From an uncultured Hymenobacter sp. (lineage in GTDB: Bacteria > Bacteroidota > Bacteroidia > Cytophagales > Hymenobacteraceae), in contig CAJYVK010000156.1 in NCBI GenBank assembly GCA_913778455.1, positions 1 through 52,673 of the forward strand: a stretch of 52,673 nucleotides of DNA, read 5' to 3'. The notes under the pieces are model-generated. The model did not search any database. It had not been told where the DNA came from and saw nothing but the letters and a program-made list of their open reading frames with translations. Positions 15,130 through 22,371 of this stretch are shown piece after piece; within the stretch, counting starts at the first letter, position 1; every line of letters starts with the position of its first letter. The position numbers and the translations under genes were made by a program.

Positions 15130-16491
15130 CTAGTGCGCCGGCAGCAGGATGGTAAATTCGGTGCCCTGGCCTTCCTGGCTCTCGACAGTAAGCGTACCGC
15201 TGTGGCCCTGCACGATGATGTCGTGGGCCAGCGACAGCCCCAGGCCGGTTCCCTCCCCGCTGGGCTTGGTGGTGAAAAAGGGTTGAAAAATGCGGGCCTG
15301 CACGGTGGCCGGCATCCCGGTACCGTTGTCGCTGACTACGATTTTCAGCTTGTCGGCGGCCAGCTCGGTTCGCACGCCCACGGTGGGCGCGTAGCCGGGC
15401 TCGCCGCCCTGCTGGCGCTTTTGCACGGCGTAGAAGGCGTTGGTAAACAAGTTGAGCAGCACGCGACCCAGGTCGCCGGGCACGGCCTGGATGCTGGGCA
15501 GGCCGGGAGTCAGCCCGGGTTTCAAGGTAGCATTAAATGACTTATCCTTGGCCCGCAGGCCGTGGTAGGCCAGGCGCAGGTACTCATCGGCCAGGGCGTT
15601 GACATCAGTGAGCTGGCGCTCGCCGGTGCTGGCCCGGCTATGCTCCAGCATCCCGCGCACGATGCCCGCCGCCCGGCCACCGTGCTGGGCGATACGCGCC
15701 AGATTTTGCTTGAGGTCGGCCAGCAGCTCGGCTTCGAGGGTGTGGTCGCGGGTAGGACGGGCCCGCTCCTCGGCCAGCTCGGCCACGAGCTCCACGCTCA
15801 CGTCGGCGAAGTTATTGACGAAGTTGAGCGGGTTTTGAATCTCGTGGGCAATGCCCGCCGTGAGCTCGCCCAGACTAGCCATTTTTTCGCTCTGAATGAG
15901 CTGATCCTGGGTGGCTTGCAGCTCGGCCAGGGTGGCCCGCAGCTCGTCGGTCTGGCGAGATAAGGCGGCCGTGCGCTGATTTACCTCGTATTCGAGGGTC
16001 TGACTCTGGGTTTCGAGGGTGCGCTGCTCCTGCTCGGCAGCTTGGCGGGCCGCTACGTCGGCTTGCTGGTTTTTGGCTATGCTACGAGCCACGAGGAGAA
16101 AAGCACCGGCCCAGCATAATACCAAGCCCTCTATATTATCAACTGCCCCGGTTTCCAGCACGCGGGTAAAAGGCCGCAGCAAGAGTTCCAGCACCAGCAG
16201 CGACGTACCGGGCACCAGGCCCACGGCCATCCACAGGGCGGGGCGGTAAGCCCGCAATTCCCAGCCAATGGCAATGCCCGCGCACAGTACCACGGCCATG
16301 AATAAGTCGTCGTGCCAGTTAATTACCGCCCCTCCTATCACCACCCCGAGCACCATGATGACGAGCGCCGGTCGCCACAGGCGCGTCAGCCAGCGGTCCC
16401 ACTGCGGCAGGCGGGTTGGAATATCCAGCGCCTTGCGGCCCCAGTACATCAACCCAATGGCCGTTGGTGCACCCATGTATAATTGACCCAT
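15130..16491 (-). CDS. Membrane sensor histidine kinase (second of a tandem pair)
   Basis: A 453-residue protein with four or five membrane segments in residues 1-135, no recognisable ligand domain, a coiled coil (about 145-205), a HisKA domain with phospho-acceptor His216 in GELTAGIAHEIQNPLNFVNN, and a HATPase domain (NLFTNAFYAV, DNGTGMP, GEGTGLGLSLAHDI). All catalytic boxes are intact. It is a close paralogue of the preceding kinase, with long identical stretches in the HisKA-HATPase linker (ADEYLRLAYHGLRAKDKSFN). A 36-bp gap leads to the receiver gene, so it is the likely phosphodonor of both receivers. The stimulus is unknown. Confidence 0.9.
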   Translation of the reverse strand: MGQLYMGAPTAIGLMYWGRKALDIPTRLPQWDRWLTRLWRPALVIMVLGVVIGGAVINWHDDLFMAVVLCAGIAIGWELRAYRPALWMAVGLVPGTSLLVLELLLRPFTRVLETGAVDNIEGLVLCWAGAFLLVARSIAKNQQADVAARQAAEQEQRTLETQSQTLEYEVNQRTAALSRQTDELRATLAELQATQDQLIQSEKMASLGELTAGIAHEIQNPLNFVNNFADVSVELVAELAEERARPTRDHTLEAELLADLKQNLARIAQHGGRAAGIVRGMLEHSRASTGERQLTDVNALADEYLRLAYHGLRAKDKSFNATLKPGLTPGLPSIQAVPGDLGRVLLNLFTNAFYAVQKRQQGGEPGYAPTVGVRTELAADKLKIVVSDNGTGMPATVQARIFQPFFTTKPSGEGTGLGLSLAHDIIVQGHSGTLTVESQEGQGTEFTILLPAH

Positions 16492-16534
16492 CGTATCAGC
16501 TTTTTAGTAGTTGCTAAAAAATCTTCGGCATGCC

Positions 16535-17959
16535 CTACCGAAAAGGCAGCCGTAGCACAAACTCGGTAAACTCGCCTTCCTGGCTATCGACGGTCAGCGT
16601 GCCGCCGTGGCCTTTGGCGACAATATCGTGGGCCAGCGACAGGCCCAGCCCCGTACCTTCGCCGCTAGGCTTGGTAGTAAAAAAGGGCTGAAAAATCTTG
16701 CTTCGCACCGCCGCCGGAATACCGGTGCCGTTGTCGCGAATGCAGATTTCAACTTCCTCATCCGCCCGGCGCGTGCGCACGCTCACGGTGGGCACGTAGC
16801 CGGGCTCGCCCCGCTGCTGGCGCTTTTGCACGGCGTAGAAGGCGTTGGTGAACAGATTGAGCAGCACCCGGCCCAGGTCGCCGGGTACAGCGGGTACCAA
16901 CGGCAGCAGCGCGGCAAAATCGGTGTTGAGCGTGGCGTTGAAGGATTTATCCTTGGCCCGCAGGCCGTGGTAGGCCAGGCGCAGGTACTCATCGGCCAGG
17001 GCATTAACATCGGTGGGCTGGCGCTCGCCGGTGCTTTGGCGCGAGTGGGCCAGCATGCCACGCACGATGCTGGCCGCCCGCTGGCCGTGCTGATTGATTT
17101 TATGTAGGTTGTGGCGCAGATCACTCAGCAACTCGTCTTCCAGGCCAGTGTCGGGCGTGGGGCTGGCCTGCTCGGCCTCCAGCTCGGAGACTAGCTCCTG
17201 GCTGACATCGGCGAAGTTATTGACGAAGTTGAGCGGGTTTTGAATCTCGTGGGCAATACCCGCCGTGAGCTCGCCCAGGCTGGCCATTTTCTCGCGCTGA
17301 ATGAGCTGCTGCTGCGTGGCACGTAGCTCATTCAGCGCGATTTGCAACTCGTCGGACTGCTGAGTAAGCGTAGCGGTACGCACCGCTACGAGATGCTCCA
17401 ACTCTGCCTTGCGGGCGGCGGCCTCTTGCAGTTGGGCTTCCTCTTCGGCCCGCTGGGCCTGCTCCTTGAGCGAGGCTTTCTTTTGATAGAAACCTAGAAT
17501 CAGGAACCCAAAAAACCACATGAAATTCAGCTGCCCCCACTGCTTGAAGTAGGTACTGAACGGCTTTACAAATTGGTAGCCCGCCAGGTACATGCCCAGC
17601 TCTGTTAGCCGGTACAGGCTGGGCACTACCATCCCCCACAGCACCATGACCGCCGGGCGATACGTCCGCACCTGCCACAGCACGGCGACCACCGCCCCGT
17701 ACACAAACAGGATGTACCACTTGCGCAGGCTGGCATCGACGTAGCCCAGCCAGCCGGTTATACCGAAGCCGACCACCGCCGGTACCCACAGCCATAACAG
17801 CCAGAAGCGGGCACGCGGCAGGTACCGGGGCTTGTCGAGCAGGCTGCGCACTAGTATCGCCATTATCAGCCCCAAAATGGCGGCCGACAGTAGGCTGAAG
17901 TTGTAGTGCGATTTCCAGCTCGCGATGTCGAGCTGCTCTTGCAGGTGGCTGTCGTTCAT
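16535..17959 (-). CDS. Membrane sensor histidine kinase (first of a tandem pair)
   Basis: A 474-residue product from the ATG at 17959 (MNDSHLQEQLDIASW). In-frame starts at 17986 and 18007 would add an unconvincing leader. About six membrane segments (residues 20-155) are followed by a long coiled coil of charged and Ala-rich sequence, HisKA (GELTAGIAHEIQNPLN, His237 from this start) and a HATPase domain with DNGTGIP and GEGTGLGLSLAHDI. It is paralogous to the kinase 43 bp downstream; the membrane parts differ while the catalytic parts are almost the same. Two kinases with different sensors may feed the same receivers. Confidence 0.88.
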   Translation of the reverse strand: MNDSHLQEQLDIASWKSHYNFSLLSAAILGLIMAILVRSLLDKPRYLPRARFWLLWLWVPAVVGFGITGWLGYVDASLRKWYILFVYGAVVAVLWQVRTYRPAVMVLWGMVVPSLYRLTELGMYLAGYQFVKPFSTYFKQWGQLNFMWFFGFLILGFYQKKASLKEQAQRAEEEAQLQEAAARKAELEHLVAVRTATLTQQSDELQIALNELRATQQQLIQREKMASLGELTAGIAHEIQNPLNFVNNFADVSQELVSELEAEQASPTPDTGLEDELLSDLRHNLHKINQHGQRAASIVRGMLAHSRQSTGERQPTDVNALADEYLRLAYHGLRAKDKSFNATLNTDFAALLPLVPAVPGDLGRVLLNLFTNAFYAVQKRQQRGEPGYVPTVSVRTRRADEEVEICIRDNGTGIPAAVRSKIFQPFFTTKPSGEGTGLGLSLAHDIVAKGHGGTLTVDSQEGEFTEFVLRLPFR

Positions 17960-18018
17960 GGCCGTAAAGTTGCACCCGGCGGCCATGGTGCGCAAGCCGG
18001 TGGGCAACGACCAGGGCC

Positions 18019-19188
18019 TTACCCCAGCGCCTGCTCGGCGGCAGCCCGCTCGGCGGGCGTATTCACGTTGCGCAGGGCTTCGCCGCCGGGCGCGGGCAAT
18101 ACTTCTACATCACTATTTATGAGCATCTTGCGCGGACACGAGTAGCCCATTCCCAAAAAGCGCAGTAGCTCGGAATAAGCCCGCGGCTCGAAGATGGTGA
18201 TGAGCGGCTCGGGAAACTCGTTATCGGGGCTCCGGAAAGCCGTGGCCAGCCGGGCGGGCTGGCGGCCGGCCACCAGTTGGCGCAGCACGTCGGCAGTGAG
18301 AAAGGGCAGGTCGCAGGCCAGCACCAGCCACGCCGCATTGGGGTCGTGCCGGAAGGCCGACAAAATGCCGCCCAGCGGCCCCAGCCCCAGGAAGGTGTCG
18401 GGGAGCGGCTGAAGGCCAGCGGCTAGCTCGGCCGCTTGCTCGGCCCGCACCGATACGAATACCTCTTGGCACACCTCGGCCAGCAGGCCGGCGGCCACCT
18501 CGCGCTGCTCGCGGCCGTCGGGACCGTAGCGCAGGCGGCCCTTGTCGGTTTGCATGCGCTGGCTGAGGCCGCCGGCCAGCACCAGGCCGCGCAACGGGGC
18601 CTGGCGGGCGGCCAGCCACTGCTGCACCCAGGCGGCCACGCCCGCTACGTCGGCCAGGGCGAAGCGGGGCAGCGTGGCGTGGTGCGGCAGGTGGGCTCGC
18701 AAATAATCGGGAATTTCCGTCACACCCTCGGCTAGCACGAAGGCCTGTACGTCGGTAAGCTTGTCGAGCTTGTGGGCCAGCGACTTGCGCGGGTCGATAA
18801 GTACTAGCTGCTGGCTGGCGCGAAAGTGGTTGCCGTTGACCAGCGCGAGGCTGGCCCCGGCCAGCAGGGCGGGCTGGGAAAAGCGGTCGAGCGGGCGGCG
18901 CTCGTCGAGGCGGCGGAAGTGAATTTTATCGGTGAGCTCAGCGTAGGCCCCGGCTTGTAGCAACGGGCTGAAGGCCTGAGCTTCGTCGGCGTCGCCGCTG
19001 GCGTGGTCGGCATCGACGTAGCCCACGCGGTGGCCGGTGGGGGCCAACGCGGCCGTGAGGCGGGCGGCCAGCCGCTGAATATCGCCGCAGGGAGCGCCGA
19101 TAAACGCCAGCTCGTGGCGGGCAAATTCGCCCAGGGCGGGGCGGGCGAGGTCGGCGTGCTTGGTGCGGGGGGCGGGGGTAGTCGTCAT
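18019..19188 (-). CDS. mobA: MobA-type molybdenum cofactor guanylyltransferase with degenerate MobB-like N-terminal domain
   Basis: A 389-residue fusion. The C-terminal half (from about 200) begins GLVLAGGLSQRMQTDKG, the nucleotide-binding signature of MobA, and continues with VLACDLPFL and NVNTPAE, typical of the family that attaches GMP to molybdenum cofactor. The N-terminal half resembles MobB (GHRVGYVDAD, ALVNGNHF) but reads FIGAPCGDIQRLAARL where a GKT P-loop is expected, so GTP binding there is doubtful. The ATG at 19188 (MTTTPAP) is preferred to the one at 19212. It is divergent from moeA with a 73-bp gap, and 59 bp before the histidine kinase operon, which may share its transcript. 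Confidence 0.85.
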   Translation of the reverse strand: MTTTPAPRTKHADLARPALGEFARHELAFIGAPCGDIQRLAARLTAALAPTGHRVGYVDADHASGDADEAQAFSPLLQAGAYAELTDKIHFRRLDERRPLDRFSQPALLAGASLALVNGNHFRASQQLVLIDPRKSLAHKLDKLTDVQAFVLAEGVTEIPDYLRAHLPHHATLPRFALADVAGVAAWVQQWLAARQAPLRGLVLAGGLSQRMQTDKGRLRYGPDGREQREVAAGLLAEVCQEVFVSVRAEQAAELAAGLQPLPDTFLGLGPLGGILSAFRHDPNAAWLVLACDLPFLTADVLRQLVAGRQPARLATAFRSPDNEFPEPLITIFEPRAYSELLRFLGMGYSCPRKMLINSDVEVLPAPGGEALRNVNTPAERAAAEQALG

Positions 19189-19261
19189 AGCTTCATAACA
19201 ATTAGGTGGCAAATTGGCTTGAAATTATCCTGCCTACGCTCATTTCACCCCGACCTCCCAC

Positions 19262-20479
19262 GTGCTTTCCGTCGAAGACGCTACCCGCCAGGTGCTGGCC
19301 ACTGCCCGCCCGCTGCCCTCCGAAACCGTACCGCTGGCCCAGGCCGTGGGCCGCGTGCTGCGCCAGGACGTAGTAGCCGACCGCGACTTTCCGCCCTATC
19401 CCCGCGTTACGATGGATGGCATTGCTTTGCAGTTTAGTGCCTTGCAGGCCGGGCAAGTCACCTTTCCCATCGAGCGCGTTCAACTGGCCGGGGCCGCGAC
19501 CCAGCCACTAGCCAACTCGCAGGCCGCCGTGGAAATAATGACCGGCGCGGTCTTGCCGCCCGGCACCGATACCGTCATCCGCTACGAAGACGTAGAGTTA
19601 AACGACGCGCCCAGCCGCCAGGCTACCGTGCGGGTGGCCCCGCCCCGCGCCGGCCACAACGTGCACGCCCAGGGCAGCGACCAAGTGGCCGGCACTCGCC
19701 TACTAGCTCCCGGTCGCGTGTTGAGCCCCGCCGAGCTTGCCGTAGCTGCTACCGTGGGGGCAGCTACCCTGGCCGTTACGCGGCGCCCGCGCCTGGCCGT
19801 GGTGAGTACTGGCGACGAGATTGTGGATATCGCGGCCACGCCCCTCCCCCACCAGATTCGCCGCTCCAACGGCCCCATGCTCAGCGCGGCGCTGGCCCTG
19901 GCCGGCTGCGAAAGTGAGGAATTTCACCTGCTTGACAACCTAGCTTCGCTTAAAGAAGAATTGCCGAAGCTACTGGCCGATTTCGACGCCGTACTGCTGA
20001 GCGGCGGCGTATCGAAGGGCCAGGCCGACTTTCTACCGCAGGCCCTGCGCGAATCGGGCGTGCAGGAAATTTTTCACCGGGTGGCCCAGCGGCCGGGGCA
20101 GCCGTTTTGGTTTGGGCAGGTGCCGGGGGGGACGGTAGTTTTTGCGCTGCCCGGCAATCCGGTAGCCACTTTCGCCAACTACTACCGCTACGTGCAGCCC
20201 TGGCTGCGCCACTGCCAGGGGCTGCCCGCCGAGGCCAGCCAGCCGGCTTTTGCGGAGTTGGCCGAGCCGGTCGAGTTCAAGCCCGCGCTTACTTATTTTT
20301 TGGCCGTGCGTCTGGAGCACGCTACTGATGGCCGGTTGCTGGCGCATCCGGCTCCCACCGCCGGCTCGGGCGACCTGGCGGGCTTGCTGGCGGCAGATGG
20401 GTTGCTGGAGTTGGCGGCGGACCGAACGCAGTTTGCGGCGGGTTCGGCGTGGCCACTGTGGCAGTTTAGACGATTTTAA
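19262..20479 (+). CDS. moeA: Molybdopterin molybdenumtransferase
   Basis: Inserts molybdate into adenylylated molybdopterin to give active cofactor. The 405-residue protein has the MoeA landmarks: FPPYPRVTMDGIA, GAVLPPGTDTVIRYEDV, VVSTGDEIVD, IRRSNGPML, LLSGGVSKGQADF and FALPGNPVATF. A GTG at 19262 is used as start; no ATG fits, and the first residues (LSVEDATRQVL) align with the normal MoeA N-terminus. It diverges from mobA. The rest of the cofactor pathway (moaA-E) is not in the window. Confidence 0.95.
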   Translation: MLSVEDATRQVLATARPLPSETVPLAQAVGRVLRQDVVADRDFPPYPRVTMDGIALQFSALQAGQVTFPIERVQLAGAATQPLANSQAAVEIMTGAVLPPGTDTVIRYEDVELNDAPSRQATVRVAPPRAGHNVHAQGSDQVAGTRLLAPGRVLSPAELAVAATVGAATLAVTRRPRLAVVSTGDEIVDIAATPLPHQIRRSNGPMLSAALALAGCESEEFHLLDNLASLKEELPKLLADFDAVLLSGGVSKGQADFLPQALRESGVQEIFHRVAQRPGQPFWFGQVPGGTVVFALPGNPVATFANYYRYVQPWLRHCQGLPAEASQPAFAELAEPVEFKPALTYFLAVRLEHATDGRLLAHPAPTAGSGDLAGLLAADGLLELAADRTQFAAGSAWPLWQFRRF

Positions 20480-20522
20480 CCTAGCGCATTAGCCCTTTTC
20501 CAACTTCTCACCCACGCTCAAT

Positions 20523-20562
20523 AAAAAAGCCGCTTCCCCTCGATCCGAGGAAGCGGCTTTTC
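20523..20562. terminator. Bidirectional terminator between moeA and the transporter small subunit
   Basis: AAAAAAGCCGCTTCCTC-type arm pairs with GAGGAAGCGGCTTTT, separated by a short loop. It serves the two convergent genes. Confidence 0.85.
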
Positions 20563-20576
20563 TCATTATTCGCAGC

Positions 20577-20723
20577 TTACTTAAACAGCGCCAATGCCTT
20601 GATAAACGTCTGCGACACGCCCCAGGCCAGCGGAATGCCCACGTAGAGCCAAGCCAGCACGGCCGAGCCGCCGCTGGCTTCTTCGGTAGCTGCCGGGGCA
20701 GCGGAGGGTTGATGCGGATTCAT
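20577..20723 (-). CDS. MFS transporter small subunit (48 aa)
   Basis: A very short gene: 48 residues beginning MNPHQPSAAPAATEEASGG and containing one membrane helix, AVLAWLYVGIPLAWGVSQTF, ending IKALALFK. It lies 30 bp downstream of the oxalate/formate-type transporter on the same strand. Small one-helix proteins of this type are known companions of OFA-family transporters and are annotated as MFS transporter small subunits. I assign it by position, size and the GIPLAWGV helix. Such a gene is easily missed by length cut-offs. Confidence 0.8.
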   Translation of the reverse strand: MNPHQPSAAPAATEEASGGSAVLAWLYVGIPLAWGVSQTFIKALALFK

Positions 20724-20753
20724 AATGCGGGATAAATGAGGTGAAAGACACGC

Positions 20754-22166
20754 CTAATGGCCGCCGGCTTCGATGGTGACGGGGCCTTTTTCCTGGTATT
20801 TCTCATTCACGGCCGTTACGGCCAGGTCGGCCAGGAAGCCGACTACGAGCAGGCCCGCCATGGTGTAGAAGACGTTTTGGTAAGCGGCTGCGCCGGTCAG
20901 GCCCTTTTGCTTGGCGCTATCGTGCAGCAGGTGCACGATGAGCGGCCCCAGTACGCCGGCTGTGCTCCAGGCGGTGAGCAGGCGGCCGTGGATGGCTCCC
21001 ACCTGGTATTTGCCAAACAAGTCGGAGAGGTAGGCCGGGGCCGTGGCGAAGCCCCCGCCATACATGCTGATAATTACGCAGGCTACTACCACGTATAGCG
21101 TCAATTGCAAATTGTGGCCGAGGGTCGGAATCAGTGCGTACAGCACCACGCCCAAGCCGAAATAAATCAAGTAAATGAGCTTACGGCCAATCTTATCCGA
21201 GGCCGACGACCAGAAGAAGCGCCCCAGCAGGTTGAACAAGCTCAGCAGGCCCACGAAGCCGGCGGCGGCGGCGGCCGTGACGCCCCGGCCCGCCCCCATT
21301 GCCGCGTCGGAAAAAGTCTCTTGAATGAGCGGCGAGGCCGTTTCGAGCACCCCGATACCCGCCGTTACGTTGCAGAGCAGCACCACCCACAGCAGCCAGA
21401 ACTGCGGGGTTTTGATGGCGTTGTCGGCCGATACGTTGCCGGTAGTGATGAGCGCGTTGTGCTCCTCGCTGGGCACGTAGCCGGCGGGCTTCCAGTCGTC
21501 GGCCGGCACGCGGATGGTCCAGACGCCAAACTGCATAAACAGTAAGTAGATGATACCCATCGCAATAAACGCGGGAGCCACGCCCTGCGGGGCCGAGCCC
21601 TTAAACTGATTCATGAGCGCTACAGCCAGCGGCGAGCCGATCATGGCCCCGCCACCAAAACCCATGATGGCCATGCCCGTCGCTACGCCCTTACGGTCGG
21701 GAAACCACTTGATGAGCGTGCTCACCGGCGAGATGTAGCCGATCCCCAGCCCGATGCCCCCCACGAAGCCGTAGCCGAAGTACACCAGCCAGATGTTGTG
21801 CAGGCTCACGCCCAGTGAGGCAATCAGGAAACCGCCCCCGAAGCACAGGGAAGCCGCCAGCATGGCCTTGCGTGGCCCTACCCGTTCTAGCCACTTGCCA
21901 AACAGCGCCGCCGACAACCCCAGCAGCACAATGGCAATGGAAAAGGTGAAGCCTATTTGCGTGGGCGTCCAGTCGCCGGGCGCGGGGTTGGCCGGGTCGC
22001 CGCTGAGTAGCGAACCCAGCGGCTTATTGAACACACTAAAGGCGTAAGCCTGCCCAATAGCTAAGTGAATGGCCAGCGCGGCCGGCGGCACCAGCCAGCG
22101 GTTGTAGCCGGGCGGCGCAATGGTGCGGCTGCGATCGAGGAGCGGCGTGGAGGAGGTATCAGCCAT
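20754..22166 (-). CDS. OFA-family MFS transporter (oxalate/formate antiporter type)
   Basis: A 470-residue inner-membrane transporter with 12 predicted helices. The N-terminus (NRWLVPPAALAIHLAIGQAYAFSVF) and the motif GIGYISPVSTLIKWFPDRKG are characteristic of the oxalate:formate antiporter family, as is YGGGFATAPAYLSDLFG in the second half. OFA members carry oxalate, formate or other monocarboxylates; the actual substrate is not decided by sequence. Next to a formate dehydrogenase-like enzyme and FdhD, formate transport is a reasonable inference. It is followed by its small subunit. A terminator between the oxidoreductase gene and this one indicates a separate transcript. Confidence 0.9.
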   Translation of the reverse strand: MADTSSTPLLDRSRTIAPPGYNRWLVPPAALAIHLAIGQAYAFSVFNKPLGSLLSGDPANPAPGDWTPTQIGFTFSIAIVLLGLSAALFGKWLERVGPRKAMLAASLCFGGGFLIASLGVSLHNIWLVYFGYGFVGGIGLGIGYISPVSTLIKWFPDRKGVATGMAIMGFGGGAMIGSPLAVALMNQFKGSAPQGVAPAFIAMGIIYLLFMQFGVWTIRVPADDWKPAGYVPSEEHNALITTGNVSADNAIKTPQFWLLWVVLLCNVTAGIGVLETASPLIQETFSDAAMGAGRGVTAAAAAGFVGLLSLFNLLGRFFWSSASDKIGRKLIYLIYFGLGVVLYALIPTLGHNLQLTLYVVVACVIISMYGGGFATAPAYLSDLFGKYQVGAIHGRLLTAWSTAGVLGPLIVHLLHDSAKQKGLTGAAAYQNVFYTMAGLLVVGFLADLAVTAVNEKYQEKGPVTIEAGGH

Positions 22167-22240
22167 AGGGGTGGGAATGAAAATGAAAGAGCGTCGAGAA
22201 AGTGCAGCTTAGCGGCAGCAAGCCGCGTGGTTACTACCTC

Positions 22241-22276
22241 TCAGCCAGGCTATATTAGCACTGTGCTACCTGGCTG
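22241..22276. repeat. Interrupted palindrome upstream of the OFA transporter
   Basis: CAGCCAGG and CCTGGCTG enclose TAGCAC-T-GTGCTA, giving a two-part palindrome about 75-110 bp upstream of the transporter start. It could be an operator or a small hairpin. No function is claimed. Confidence 0.5.
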
Positions 22277-22323
22277 GTACGGCTAGTATTGTACTGTGAG
22301 CAAGGCCATTGGGTTGGAAAAAG

Positions 22324-22355
22324 AAAACCCCTGGCTGACTGACCAGGGGCTTTCG
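22324..22355 (-). terminator. Intrinsic terminator after the molybdopterin oxidoreductase
   Basis: On the minus strand AAAGCCCCTGGTCAG pairs with CTGACCAGGGG-like sequence (core CCCCTGG/CCAGGGG) and is followed by TTTTCTTTTT. It is 17 bp past the stop codon at 22372. Confidence 0.85.
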
Positions 22356-22371
22356 CAACTAAATTGGGTAG

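Noticed and set aside
19189..19261. Molybdenum cofactor riboswitch between mobA and moeA
   Set aside because: The gap is only 73 bp, too short for the known Moco motif, and no such fold is visible.
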